Source: DTU013 sp964490975
GTDB taxonomy: Bacteria > Bacillota > Clostridia > Acetivibrionales > DTU013
Length of the DNA stretch: 64,000 bases
Direction of reading: 5' to 3'
Assembly (NCBI GenBank): GCA_964490975.1
Contig: CAZBEQ010000013.1
Span: forward strand, 9,180 to 73,179
Below are positions 34,485-43,449 of this stretch, piece by piece. Every line of letters begins with the position of its first letter. Position 1 is the first letter of the stretch. The translations under genes were made by a program, and so were the position numbers. The notes below the pieces were generated by a model, which was not told the DNA's origin, did not search any database, and saw only the letters and a program-made list of their open reading frames with translations.

Positions 34485-35772
34485 ATGCGATTGAATTTTC
34501 CTGATAATTTTCTATGGGGCGCAGCAACAGCTGCATATCAAATCGAGGGAGCATACAGGGAGGACATCCGATAATGATACTGGAGACATTGCCTGTGACC
34601 ATTACCATAGATTTGAGGAAGATATTAAGATAATGAAAAGAATAGGGCTGAAAAACTATCGCTTTTCTATATCGTGGGCAAGGATATACCCGGATGGTGG
34701 CGGTAAACCAAATCCGAAGGGCATGGAGTTTTATAAAACGCTTGCCAGCAAGCTCATAGAAAATGGTATCAAGCCAGCCGTAACGCTTTATCACTGGGAT
34801 CTGCCGCAAAAACTGCAGGACAACGGAGGTTGGGCAAACAGGGAAACAGTTGATAGGTTTGTTGAATATGCCAGGTATGTTTTTGAGAATTTGGGCAGTC
34901 AGGTGTCTGTCTGGATCACTCACAATGAGCCGTGGGTAGCAGCATTTTTAGGCAATTGGCATGGAAGTCATGCCCCAGGCTTAACTGATTTTAAAACGGC
35001 ACTGCGTGTAGCACATCATTTGCTGCTGTCGCACGGCCTTGCCGTTAAAGCCTACAGAGAGATGGGGCATAAGGGGGAAATTGGCATCACGCTTAATATG
35101 AATTCGGTATATCCTATTTCTGAAAATGGTAAAGATGTAGCTGCTGCAGAACGCAACAATGAGTTTTTGAACAAATGGTTCAGTGATCCTGTCCTCAAAG
35201 GTGGGTATCCTGCTGATTTGCTGAAGTGGTTCATGGATAGGGAACTTATCGATGAGCCTGATGAAGGTGATATGAAAACAATCTGCCAGCCTATTGACTT
35301 TTTAGGAATCAACAGCTATTACAGCAGCTTTGTAAGGCATGACGATTATTATTGGCCTGTGTATGCCTCGGATACGCCTACTGGCAGAGACAAGACAAAT
35401 ATGGATTGGGAGATATATCCCGAAGGACTTCATGATCTGCTTGTCTACCTGCATAAGGAATATAACGGAGTAAAGATCATAATTACCGAAAATGGGGCGG
35501 CATTTACCGATATAGTGAATTATGAAGGAAAGGTCGAAGATGACAACCGCCTGAATTACTATTATAAATACCTTGAACAGGTACACCGGGCCATCAGTGA
35601 GGGAGTAAATGTAGCGGGATACTATGCCTGGTCGCTTCTTGACAATTTCGAGTGGGACTGCGGCTATAGTAAGAGGTTCGGCCTTGTATATGTTGACTAT
35701 AAAACACAAAAGAGGATATTGAAGAAGAGTGCGTACTGGTACAGCGATGTAATCAAGAACAATGGCTTCTGA
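34485..35772 (+). pseudogene. Glycoside hydrolase family 1 beta-glucosidase, frameshifted by an internal deletion
   Basis: ATG 34485, behind TTTGGAGGT, begins MRLNFPDNFLWGAATAAYQ, IEGAYRED, a perfect GH1 N-terminus, but the frame stops after about 29 codons. The next frame resumes NDTGDIACDHYHRFEEDIK and runs to the normal end at 35772. GH1 enzymes have about 20 more residues at this point (the GxSxWDxF loop); that segment is deleted with a net frame change. Downstream everything is intact: acid/base Glu in WITHNEPWVAAFLG, nucleophile Glu in IIITENGAAFTD, and LLDNFEWDCGYSKRFGL. An internal ATG at 34633 could start a shorter protein without the glucose-binding Gln of the N-terminus, which would be inactive. 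A sequencing error is possible but a ~60-bp loss argues against it. Confidence 0.8.
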
Positions 35773-35811
35773 GTAAGGTTTATGGATCTAATGGGCGATA
35801 TTCGACAGCGG

Positions 35812-36015
35812 TTATGGCTTGCTCGCAATGGCCCTATACCAGAGCTTTCCGTCGTTACTACCGTCATCTGCAATAAAATCCAGGTTAATATGGGGGTAAT
35901 TTCTGAGGATATACCCCCTCTCATCTTCTGAAAGCCTGAGCTCACGCGATAGCACCCCCTCTCGGAAGCTTTCCTGCAAAAACTTATCAAACTTCAGTTT
36001 CTCGTTATCAGTCAT
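35812..36015 (-). CDS. Small hypothetical protein, 67 residues
   Basis: MTDNEKLKFDKFLQESFREG begins a charged, probably helical protein, with ELRLSEDERGYILRNYPHIN in the middle and GKLWYRAIASKP at the end. There are no cysteines, no signal peptide and no membrane segment. GGAG lies 8 bp before ATG 36015. I do not recognise a family. It is convergent with the GH1 pseudogene. Confidence 0.55.
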   Translation of the reverse strand: MTDNEKLKFDKFLQESFREGVLSRELRLSEDERGYILRNYPHINLDFIADDGSNDGKLWYRAIASKP

Positions 36016-36167
36016 ATTACTCCAGCCTCCAATACATTGTGCTCTAATAGATAATTCAACTTTGCAGCCTGAAATGATGGGTTCAATTGCTAGCTTGGTG
36101 AGACTACATTCCTGCTGGTCGCCTTCTCAGCATCGTAATTACGGCAAGTGCTGAGAAATTCTTGTGG

Positions 36168-36315
36168 TAGCACACTACCCACTATATCAACTTTAGAACG
36201 GAATTAAAACGGAATTGTACTATAAAAAGGCTTATTCCATAGTTAACCGTCTATAAAACATGACTTATTCCTCGCGATAGCGTCCTAAAATTGAAATAAC
36301 GGGCAGTGCGTTCTA
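36168..36315. repeat. ~148-bp inverted-repeat element, member E
   Basis: The left end (TAGCACACTACCCACTATAT, CAACTTTAGAACG) and the reverse complement of the right end (TAGAACGCACTGCCCGTTAT, TTCAATTTTAGGACG) are related over about 33 bp. Both ends and the right inner block match the element at 26825-26965. No reading frame. The rest of 36016-36484 is AT-rich leader. Confidence 0.75.
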
Positions 36316-36484
36316 ATTACCCCATCCATACTCCTAAAGTCCTCTTACATTTCACCCGAAAAAATCATGCTAGGAAAGTTGTGTAAAATAATTATACAAT
36401 AAAGTATAGCTTAACGGCATTTTTTGCATGCGCTTTTGGGGAAAATATATCATACTGGGAAAAGTGATTATGGGAGAATTGTTG

Positions 36485-37222
36485 ATGGATAAAAAAATTT
36501 ACATGAAAATTGCTGTAAAAAATATAGATGTGATAGGAGATATCCACGGATGCTTCAGCGAATTGGCAGAACTGTTGCAGAAGCTGGGGTATGAACTGGA
36601 TATGAAAAAGGGGACAATTTCAGCTTCGCCTCAGGGACGCTGCCTTGTCTTTGTCGGCGACTTCACCGATAGAGGCCCCGAACCGGTCAGGGTATTGCGG
36701 CTTGTAATGGACGCAGTCCGGAGGAACGTGGCTTTTTCGGTCCGGGGAAACCATGAGGAGAAGCTGCTGCAGAAGCTTAGAAAGAGTACTCCCGCAAAGG
36801 AAGAGGTCATGGCGACTATTGAGGCGGTCAAGGCTGAAGGGAGCGATTTTGTCAGCGAAGTTATAGATTTCATAGAACATCTGCCTTATGCCATTTTGCG
36901 CGGAGATGACATGTTGATTGCCCATGCAGGACTGAAAGAAGAGTTCCAGGATATTGACACTGATAACCACAAAAGACTTGGCAAGATCAAGTCATTGACC
37001 ATATATGGAGATATTACGGGCAGGCAGCTTGAGGACGGCAGACCTGAGCGTCTGGACTGGGCGGCACATTATAATGGGAAAATGAAGGTGATCTATGGGC
37101 ACTCTATCGTTGGCAGTGTGGAGTGGAGAAACAATACAATAAATATTGATACAGGCTGCTTTGACACGGGAATACTAACGGCTTTGAGGATGCCTGAGAG
37201 GGAGATTGTTCAAAACAGGTGA
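36485..37222 (+). CDS. Calcineurin-like metallophosphoesterase (PrpE/ApaH-like)
   Basis: 245 residues from ATG 36485, 9 bp after GGGAG; ATGs at 36428 and 36470 are in frame but lack sites. Motifs are IDVIGDIHGCFSEL, LVFVGDFTDRGPEPV, FSVRGNHEEKLL, LIAHAGL and VIYGHSIVGSVEW with NIDTGC. This order is the phosphoprotein phosphatase fold with a two-metal centre. The set resembles bis(5'-nucleosyl)-tetraphosphatase PrpE and bacterial PP1-like serine/threonine phosphatases; either substrate class is possible. No kinase or AppppA gene lies nearby. Confidence 0.88.
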   Translation: MDKKIYMKIAVKNIDVIGDIHGCFSELAELLQKLGYELDMKKGTISASPQGRCLVFVGDFTDRGPEPVRVLRLVMDAVRRNVAFSVRGNHEEKLLQKLRKSTPAKEEVMATIEAVKAEGSDFVSEVIDFIEHLPYAILRGDDMLIAHAGLKEEFQDIDTDNHKRLGKIKSLTIYGDITGRQLEDGRPERLDWAAHYNGKMKVIYGHSIVGSVEWRNNTINIDTGCFDTGILTALRMPEREIVQNR

Positions 37223-37326
37223 AAAGCGGCGGGCACTTGATAATTAACAGGTTTGCATATAATATAGATTTATCGTTAGAGTAAGGTTACTCATTAATAT
37301 CCTGCGGAAGGGCATGAAGAAGAGCT

Positions 37327-38544
37327 ATGAATTACAGAACAATGGGCAAAACAGGTGACAGCATATCGGTGCTAGGCTTTGGCTGTATGCGTTTTCCCCA
37401 ACAAAACGGAAGGATCGATGTTAATAGGACTGAAAGGCAGATACTGACTGCTATTGAACATGGGGTCAACTATTTTGATACTGCATTTGTCTATAACGCA
37501 GGCAGGAGTGAGAGTATACTTGGCGATATACTCGCAAAGGGCAGCAGGAACAGGGTGAGGATCGCTACGAAGCTGCCGCCGTTCATGGCGAATTCCGATA
37601 AGGATATGAACTTTGTGCTGAACAGCCAGCTGAAAAAGCTTAGGACCGATCATATAGACTATTACCTGCTCCACGCAATGAATGACTTTGGTGGCTGGGA
37701 ACGGCTTAAACGGCTCGGGATAAGGGAGTTCGTTGAGAAGGCGAAAAAGGACGGAAGGATAATCAATTTCGGGTTTTCCTATCATGGGGACAAGGAAGAT
37801 TTCAAAGCCATTATTGATGATTATGACTGGGATATGTGCCAGATACAGTACAACTACATAGACGAGAATTTCCAGGCAGGCAGGGAAGGCTTGGAATATG
37901 CGGCATCCAAAGGAATTGGCGTGTCTATAATGGAACCGCTCAGGGGGGGCTCCCTTGTAAAGAAAATGCCGTCTGAAATCCAGAGGATATGGGATTCCGC
38001 AAGCGAAAAGCGGACTCCGGCTGACTGGGCATTCAGATGGTTGTGGGATCAACCTGGCATCACAACTGTGCTTTCCGGTATGAACGAAGAGTCGCAAATA
38101 GAGGAGAATATATCACTGGCGGGTAAAATTCAGCCAAACATGCTTACCGATGAGGAACTGTCATTGTATGAAAAAGTAAGGACGGAATACTACAGGCTGA
38201 TGAAAGTTGGCTGTACCGGCTGTGGCTACTGCATGCCATGCCCTGCGGGAGTCGATATACCTTTTTGCTTCAGCTATTATAATGCCAGGCACTTCTTCAA
38301 GGCAAAGATGGCCCGGTGGCAATACAATGCATTTGCCGGTGGCGTTATGAGCGGGAAGCCCTCACTGGCTTCCTTGTGCATGCAATGCGGCAAGTGTGAG
38401 AAGGCTTGCCCTCAGCACCTTCCCATAAGGGAAAAGCTGAAGGAGGTTGCCGCAGATATGGAGACGCCAATATATAAACCGGCTGTTTGGGCGGCGAGAA
38501 AGTTTTTTTCAATAAGGAACAAGGGTAAAAAGCCATCCGATTGA
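37327..38544 (+). CDS. Aldo/keto reductase with C-terminal 4Fe-4S ferredoxin domain
   Basis: 405 residues. The barrel begins MNYRTMGKTGDSISVLGFGC; the catalytic set is Asp and Tyr in VNYFDTAFVYNAGRSE, Lys in VRIATKLPP and His in DYYLLHAMND. The C-terminal part has CTGCGYCMPCPAGVDIP and CMQCGKCEKACPQHLPI, eight cysteines for iron-sulfur clusters. This is the family usually annotated 'predicted aldo/keto reductase of the ferredoxin-linked type', common in anaerobes, with unknown substrates. It would use a nicotinamide with electron exchange through the clusters. The start follows GGAAGGGC weakly. A GGGACA hairpin and a terminator follow. Confidence 0.92.
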   Translation: MNYRTMGKTGDSISVLGFGCMRFPQQNGRIDVNRTERQILTAIEHGVNYFDTAFVYNAGRSESILGDILAKGSRNRVRIATKLPPFMANSDKDMNFVLNSQLKKLRTDHIDYYLLHAMNDFGGWERLKRLGIREFVEKAKKDGRIINFGFSYHGDKEDFKAIIDDYDWDMCQIQYNYIDENFQAGREGLEYAASKGIGVSIMEPLRGGSLVKKMPSEIQRIWDSASEKRTPADWAFRWLWDQPGITTVLSGMNEESQIEENISLAGKIQPNMLTDEELSLYEKVRTEYYRLMKVGCTGCGYCMPCPAGVDIPFCFSYYNARHFFKAKMARWQYNAFAGGVMSGKPSLASLCMQCGKCEKACPQHLPIREKLKEVAADMETPIYKPAVWAARKFFSIRNKGKKPSD

Positions 38545-38550
38545 GCCTGA

Positions 38551-38569
38551 GGGACAAGGAACCTGTCCC
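38551..38569 (+). repeat. GGGACA/TGTCCC hairpin
   Basis: GGGACA-AGGAACC-TGTCCC, then CTTTT. It is nearly identical in form to the hairpin at 41780-41798. Confidence 0.8.
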
Positions 38570-38579
38570 CTTTTCCCAG

Positions 38580-38635
38580 AAGACGTATTTTTTGCTTCAT
38601 TAACATGAACAAAGGGTACGTCTTTTGCTTTTTGT
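38580..38635 (+). terminator. Terminator-like hairpin before Rrf2-family gene
   Basis: AAGACGTA (38580) pairs with TACGTCTT (38617-38624), followed by TTGCTTTTTG. The loop is 29 nt, so the structure may be weaker than it appears. Confidence 0.5.
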
Positions 38636-38732
38636 CAAATGTAAAATAGGCAATAATTATTTGACATACAATAATTTTTGACATAACATATTAAACATAT
38701 AGGATTAGTAGGTATTAAAACGGAGGCCCGTT

Positions 38733-39179
38733 ATGAAGCTATCTACAAAAGGAAAATACGGTTTACGGGCAATGCTGGACATTGCGGTGCATTCTACCGG
38801 AGATCACGTATCGCTTTACAGCATAGCCCAGCGACAGAACATTTCAGTCAATTATCTGGAGCAGGTTTTTTCTTCACTGAGGAAAGCAGGCCTTGTAAAA
38901 AGTGTTAAAGGTGCTCAGGGAGGGTATGTATTGGCAGAGAATCCTGATGATATCATGGTGGGAACGATTCTCAGAGCTCTTGAGGGAGACCTGTCGGTGG
39001 CTGATGAGGAAGTTGAAGTAGTGTCAGCTGAGGCGACTTTTGTAAAATGCATACAGCTGAATGTATGGGATAGAATAAACGAATGTCTTAACCGGATGGC
39101 GGATTCTATTTCACTTGGCAGTCTGGCTGAGGAATACGGCAAGATGGTTGGACAGGAAGTTGATATGTATTTTATTTAA
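38733..39179 (+). CDS. Rrf2-family regulator, probable CymR-like cysteine regulator
   Basis: 148 residues. MKLSTKGKYGLRAMLDIAVH is the Rrf2 N-terminus, and the winged helix covers SIAQRQNISVNYLEQVFSSL and LVKSVKGAQGGYVLAENPDD. The iron-sulfur cysteines of IscR (three in a short loop near residues 92-106) are not present as a cluster; only two Cys are seen (VKCIQLN and NECLNRM). That fits CymR, which senses cysteine status through complex formation with CysK. metY and cysK follow on the same strand, which is the classical CymR target set. The ribosome binding site is CGGAGG. Autoregulation is likely but no operator was identified. Confidence 0.85.
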   Translation: MKLSTKGKYGLRAMLDIAVHSTGDHVSLYSIAQRQNISVNYLEQVFSSLRKAGLVKSVKGAQGGYVLAENPDDIMVGTILRALEGDLSVADEEVEVVSAEATFVKCIQLNVWDRINECLNRMADSISLGSLAEEYGKMVGQEVDMYFI

Positions 39180-39186
39180 ATAGAAT

Positions 39187-39335
39187 AACAGCCCCGTTTA
39201 GAATTTCAAGTTCTGGGCAGATGTTTAGGGTAGAACTGAGTTATTGATGATGTTTTAGTACGGTAATGGCACTAAATTATGGATTATGTAACATAATTGA
39301 GCCCAAAAGTTGAAAATCTTAACATGCGACTGATT
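39187..39335. repeat. ~149-bp inverted-repeat element, member F
   Basis: Left end CAGCCCCGTTTAGAATTTC and AAGTTCTGGGCA pairs with the right end, whose reverse complement reads CAGTCGCATGTTAAGATTTT, CAACTTTTGGGCT. The right half shares ATTGAGCC, AAA and GAAAAT in order with the element at 63742-63870. It fills nearly all of the gap between the regulator and metY. Confidence 0.65.
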
Positions 39336-39360
39336 TTACTAAACAACAGGGAGGGATATT

Positions 39361-40653
39361 ATGAGCGAGAGAAAGTTGGGTTTTGACACATTACAAGTAC
39401 ATGCGGGCCAGAAGCCTGATCCCGCAACAGGGTCCAGAGCGGTCCCGATTTACCAGACGACATCATATGTATTCAGAGATACCGAGCACGGAGCGAATTT
39501 GTTCGCGCTTAAGGAGCCGGGAAACATTTATTCCAGAATAATGAATCCTACAAGTGATGTGTTAGAGCAGAGGTTGGCCGCACTCGAGGGTGGTGCGGCT
39601 GCGCTGGCAGTTGCCTCAGGGTCTGCTGCAATAACCTATACTATACTTAATATTGCCGGAGCAGGCGATGAAATCGTTGCAGCAAGCACGCTTTACGGAG
39701 GCACATACAACCTTCTGTCGGTCACTCTTCCAAGGCTTGGGATCAAAACGGCTTTTGTTGATCCCGACGATCCTGAAAACTTCCGAAAAGCAATAAGCGA
39801 AAAAACAAAGGCAGTATATATAGAAACATTGGGAAATCCCGGCATAAATATCGTTGACATTGAAGCTGTTGCTGCAATCGCACATAAAAACGGCATACCG
39901 CTGATAATCGACAACACCTTTGGAACTCCATATCTCATACGTCCTATCGAATTCGGTGCTGATGTAGTAGTGCATTCGGCAACAAAATTCATCGGAGGAC
40001 ATGGCACCTCCATTGGCGGCGTAATTGTTGATTCGGGAAGGTTTGACTGGGCAGGCAGCGGCAGATTTCCTGGTCTGACTGAGCCAGACCCCAGCTACCA
40101 TGGCGTAGTTTACACAAGGGATATGGGTGCGGCGGCATATGTAACAAAAATACGGGTCCAGCTGCTCAGGGATACAGGCGCTGCAATCAGTCCGTTCAAT
40201 TCGTTTCTTCTGCTGCAGGGGCTTGAAACCCTTTCACTGAGAGTGGCAAAGCATGTTGCAAATGCAATTGCAGTGGCCAATTACCTAAATGGTCATCCCC
40301 AAGTCGCCTGGGTAAACTATCCCGGTCTTGAGGACAATAAGTATCACAGACTTGCCCAAAAATACCTGCCCAAGGGAGCGGGCTCCATTTTTACTTTTGG
40401 GATCAAGGGTGGGTATGATTCAGCAGTGAAGTTCATAGATAACCTTGAGATATTCTCGCTGCTTGCTAATGTCGCAGATGCCAAATCGCTAGTAATACAT
40501 CCGGCATCCACTACACATGCACAGCTTTCGCCTGAGGAGCAAAGAGCGTCAGGAGTGACATCTGACCATATCAGGCTTTCGATAGGAATCGAAGATGTTG
40601 AGGATCTGATTCATGATCTGGAGCAGGCGCTGGAAAAGGCATCAAAGGTGTAA
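39361..40653 (+). CDS. metY: O-acetylhomoserine aminocarboxypropyltransferase (sulfhydrylase)
   Basis: 430 residues, the longer size of O-acetylhomoserine sulfhydrylases compared with about 390 for cystathionine enzymes. GFDTLQVHAGQKPDPATGSR and YQTTSYVFRDTEHGANLFAL are typical of MetY. The PLP-lysine is in DVVVHSATKFIGGHGTSIGG. IDNTFGTPYLIRPIEFGAD and SNADAKSLVIHPASTTH-like ending (VADAKSLVIHPASTTHAQ) complete the site. It makes homocysteine (or methionine) from O-acetylhomoserine and sulfide, or acts as an alternative cysteine synthase. MetA at 21.4 kb makes its substrate. GGGAGGG precedes ATG 39361. Confidence 0.95.
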   Translation: MSERKLGFDTLQVHAGQKPDPATGSRAVPIYQTTSYVFRDTEHGANLFALKEPGNIYSRIMNPTSDVLEQRLAALEGGAAALAVASGSAAITYTILNIAGAGDEIVAASTLYGGTYNLLSVTLPRLGIKTAFVDPDDPENFRKAISEKTKAVYIETLGNPGINIVDIEAVAAIAHKNGIPLIIDNTFGTPYLIRPIEFGADVVVHSATKFIGGHGTSIGGVIVDSGRFDWAGSGRFPGLTEPDPSYHGVVYTRDMGAAAYVTKIRVQLLRDTGAAISPFNSFLLLQGLETLSLRVAKHVANAIAVANYLNGHPQVAWVNYPGLEDNKYHRLAQKYLPKGAGSIFTFGIKGGYDSAVKFIDNLEIFSLLANVADAKSLVIHPASTTHAQLSPEEQRASGVTSDHIRLSIGIEDVEDLIHDLEQALEKASKV

Positions 40654-40822
40654 TCAGGATTTTTACTGATTGGCGCTTGTAACGGGTGACAAATGGTTGG
40701 CAGATGCCTAACAGATACCCGACTAATGCCCCGAAAGATGCCAAACAGATGCGTTATAATTGTGCACTTGTGGTGTGTGTGAGTGTTTTATATGGGAGAC
40801 TAAAATGGATGGAGGAGATAAT

Positions 40823-41758
40823 ATGGCAAAAATATATAAGAGCTTGACTGAGTTGATTGGAAACACACCGCTGCTGGAGCTTTCAGGCTGCAATAAAGCT
40901 AATAATCTGGGTGCCAGGCTTATTGCAAAGGTTGAGTATTTCAATCCTGCCTCCAGTGTAAAAGACAGGGTCGGTTATGCTATGATAAAGGCCGCTGAAG
41001 AGAAAGGCCTGATCAACAAGGATACAGTTATAATCGAGCCGACAAGCGGAAATACAGGTATTGCGCTGGCGTTTGTCGCAGCAGTCAGAGGATACAGGCT
41101 GATCATCACACTGCCTGACACCTTCAGCATCGAGAGAAGGAACCTGATGAAGGCATTTGGAGCAGAGCTTGTGCTGACGCCCGGTTCGGAAGGGATGCCG
41201 GGAGCTATCAGAAAAGCCGAGGAGCTTGCAAAGGAGATCCCGAACTCGTTCATACCGCAGCAGTTCGAGAACCCGGCAAATCCTGAGATCCACAGAAATA
41301 CTACGGCCGAAGAGATATGGCGGGATACTGACGGCCAGGTCGACATATTTGTTGCGGGAGTCGGTACCGGAGGGACTATTACTGGTGTTGGCGAAATGCT
41401 CAAGCAGAAGAAGCCTGATGTAAAAATCGTTGCTGTGGAACCCTACGATTCACCGGTATTGTCCGGTGGAACAAAAGGACTCCATGCCCTTCAGGGGATC
41501 GGCGCCGGTTTTGTGCCGAAGGTCTTGAATAAAGGCATTATCGATGAAATAGTGACGGTCAAGACAAATGAGGCATTTGAAACCGTAAGGAGCCTTGCCA
41601 GGACAGAGGGCCTGCTGGTGGGCATTTCATCGGGCGCGGCTGTTTTTTCAGCGATAAAATTAGCTAAGAGACCGGAAAACAAGGGGAAGAACATTGTTGT
41701 ACTTTTGCCGGATTCGGGTGAAAGGTACTTATCAACCGCGTTGTTCCAGGAGGAATAA
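40823..41758 (+). CDS. cysK: Cysteine synthase A (O-acetylserine sulfhydrylase)
   Basis: 311 residues from ATG 40823, which follows GGAGGAG; an open frame extends to 40760 but has no site. MAKIYKSLTELIGNTPLLEL is the usual start. The PLP-lysine is in NPASSVKDRVGYAMI, the substrate loop is EPTSGNTGIALAFVA, and the phosphate loop is GVGTGGTITGVGEML. LLVGISSGAAVFSA lies near the end. It makes cysteine from O-acetylserine and sulfide and in Firmicutes also acts as corepressor partner of CymR. The intergenic space before it (40654-40822) has short repeats of AGATGCC/AACAGAT only. A GGGACA hairpin follows. Confidence 0.96.
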   Translation: MAKIYKSLTELIGNTPLLELSGCNKANNLGARLIAKVEYFNPASSVKDRVGYAMIKAAEEKGLINKDTVIIEPTSGNTGIALAFVAAVRGYRLIITLPDTFSIERRNLMKAFGAELVLTPGSEGMPGAIRKAEELAKEIPNSFIPQQFENPANPEIHRNTTAEEIWRDTDGQVDIFVAGVGTGGTITGVGEMLKQKKPDVKIVAVEPYDSPVLSGGTKGLHALQGIGAGFVPKVLNKGIIDEIVTVKTNEAFETVRSLARTEGLLVGISSGAAVFSAIKLAKRPENKGKNIVVLLPDSGERYLSTALFQEE

Positions 41759-41779
41759 ATAGGACGGGGGTATGAAACT

Positions 41780-41798
41780 GGGACAAGGGGCCTGTCCC
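41780..41798 (+). repeat. GGGACA/TGTCCC hairpin after cysK
   Basis: GGGACA-AGGGGCC-TGTCCC, followed by a weak T-tract (CTCTGTC). Likely serves as a cysK terminator. Confidence 0.75.
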
Positions 41799-41817
41799 CT
41801 CTGTCACATTGTGCCAT

Positions 41818-41846
41818 TTGATAAATTATAGTATTATTGCTACAAT
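41818..41846 (+). promoter_or_regulatory. SigmaA-type promoter of the Fur-family gene
   Basis: TTGATA (41818-41823), a 17-bp spacer and TACAAT (41841-41846) make a good vegetative promoter 27 bp before the start codon region. Confidence 0.7.
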
Positions 41847-41872
41847 ATAGGTATTATTTAAAAGAGGTCGAT

Positions 41873-42328
41873 ATGATGGATAACGATAGCGATAATGGGT
41901 TCAGGGAGATACTGAAGCATGAGGGGTTGAAGTATACAAAGCAACGTGCTTCGATCCTAAAGATGCTGACTGAATGTGACCAGCCTGTCGGTGCCGAACA
42001 GGTTTTTCTGGAGCTTCAGAAAAACGGTGTCAACGCCAATCTGTCTACTGTCTACAGAATACTTGAATCCCTTGCGTCAAAGGGCATCATAGCAAAGACC
42101 AATATTGGCTCTGATACAAAAGTTATGTTTGAAATGAGCAGTTCTGTACATAAACACCGTATGATATGTATTAACTGCAAGAAAATGACATCGGTAGAAG
42201 GCTGTCCGCTTGAAGAGTATGAAAAAATGCTCAAGGACAAGATGGGCTTTGATGTTACAGGCCATAAGCTTGAGATCTACGGCTATTGCGAGAAATGCAA
42301 GCTGCAGAATAAAAAGGACGGAGAGTGA
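41873..42328 (+). CDS. Fur-family metalloregulator (Fur/PerR/Zur type)
   Basis: 151 residues. The winged helix contains HEGLKYTKQRASILKMLTEC and NGVNANLSTVYRILESLASK, whose Tyr-Arg recognition pattern is the Fur signature. The metal part has SSVHKHRMICINCKKMTSVE, with a HxHxxxxCxxC site, and CEKCKLQN at the C-terminus, giving the four-Cys structural zinc site. HKLEIYGYCEKC is standard. Which metal or peroxide it senses cannot be decided; the missing HHxHxxC (HK-H here) first pair is a slight deviation. ATG 41873 and 41876 are both possible starts behind AGAGGT. The gene's stop lies inside its terminator stem. Confidence 0.9.
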   Translation: MMDNDSDNGFREILKHEGLKYTKQRASILKMLTECDQPVGAEQVFLELQKNGVNANLSTVYRILESLASKGIIAKTNIGSDTKVMFEMSSSVHKHRMICINCKKMTSVEGCPLEEYEKMLKDKMGFDVTGHKLEIYGYCEKCKLQNKKDGE

Positions 42329-42355
42329 TCATTGTTTAAGATGATCGCTTTTTTC
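42324..42355 (+). terminator. Terminator overlapping the Fur-family stop codon
   Basis: AGTGATCAT pairs with ATGATCGCT (one G-U pair) and is followed by TTTTTT. The TGA stop at 42326-42328 is within the left arm. Confidence 0.85.
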
Positions 42356-42588
42356 ATATATTAAGTATGAACATGCCATTTTAATAAATTCCTCCTTATG
42401 AGATATGGAAAATGATGCAGTGTTGTGTTATTATCATTCTCGAATGATGTATTTAGATACGAAATACAGAAGAACGTGATTATTAGAACCGGGTTGTACG
42501 GATTATAAATAAAGATCCAGCCGGATTGATGCTGTGTGTTATTTTGGATATAATAACAGAGTGTATGCGGGATAAGGGAGGCTGCGCT

Positions 42589-43371
42589 TTGGAATCGGGA
42601 GCGCTTCATAAAAATACATATACCATTGGATATAGTGATGTCGATTTTACAAAGAGCTTGAAATGCAGCACGCTGTTCGGCTACTTTCAGGATACCGCAA
42701 GCGAGGCTGCCGACAAGCTTGGAGCAGGTGTCGATACGCTTGCGGAGAAGTATTCTGTTGCGTGGGTGCTTGCACGTATGAGAGTCGAATTTGACAGAAA
42801 TCCTAAATGGAATGAAACCATAACTGTGGAAACATGGCCGCACCCACCTGGAAAGCTTGAGTTTGAAAGGGATTATAAGGTCCGGGATGTACAGGGCAAT
42901 ACTATAATAAGAGCAGCTTCAAACTGGGTAATTTTCGATATTAATACAAGAGAACTTAGAAGAAGTGAGTTTATTGATATGAGATATCCACCCTTTATCC
43001 AGGAGCATGCATTGGAGCGCAGGCCAGGCAGGCTGAAGCCTTTCGGGCAGCCGGAACCTGTATATAAAAAGCTTATTGGCTACAGCGATGTTGACTTTTA
43101 CGGGCATATCAACAACTCCAGATATATCGACTATATAATGGACTGTTTCCCGGTACAAAGCCACAAAAAATACAACCTCAAATCAATAGAGGTGAATTAT
43201 ATAAAGGAGGCATTCCCGGGCGATACACTCGTGCTTCACCGGGATACTTCGGCAGTAGAATCAGATATGGTATACATTGAAGGAGTGAATGAGGCTGACG
43301 GAAAGCTGTCATTCAAAGCGGTAATCGAAATATCGCCCCGTCAGGATCAGTTTAGGCAAGGTACTTGCTGA
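42589..43371 (+). CDS. Acyl-ACP thioesterase
   Basis: 260 residues from TTG 42589, which lies 7 bp after AAGGGAGG; an in-frame ATG further upstream (42562) lacks a site. The protein is a double hot-dog: the first half shows YTIGYSDVDFTKSLKCSTLF and DTASEAADKLGAGVDTLAE, the second IGYSDVDFYGHINNSRYIDY, where Asn and His of HINNSRY are catalytic. WVLARMRVEFDRNPKWNETI is the usual middle block of PF01643. Bacterial members release fatty acids from acyl carrier protein, probably for membrane tuning or turnover. No fatty acid genes are beside it. Confidence 0.92.
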   Translation: MESGALHKNTYTIGYSDVDFTKSLKCSTLFGYFQDTASEAADKLGAGVDTLAEKYSVAWVLARMRVEFDRNPKWNETITVETWPHPPGKLEFERDYKVRDVQGNTIIRAASNWVIFDINTRELRRSEFIDMRYPPFIQEHALERRPGRLKPFGQPEPVYKKLIGYSDVDFYGHINNSRYIDYIMDCFPVQSHKKYNLKSIEVNYIKEAFPGDTLVLHRDTSAVESDMVYIEGVNEADGKLSFKAVIEISPRQDQFRQGTC

Positions 43372-43449
43372 AATACGTGTATCAGAAATAGCAATTGACA
43401 TGTGTTTGCAAGTCTAAATAAATGCAATCAATATTACCAGGAGGTATTT

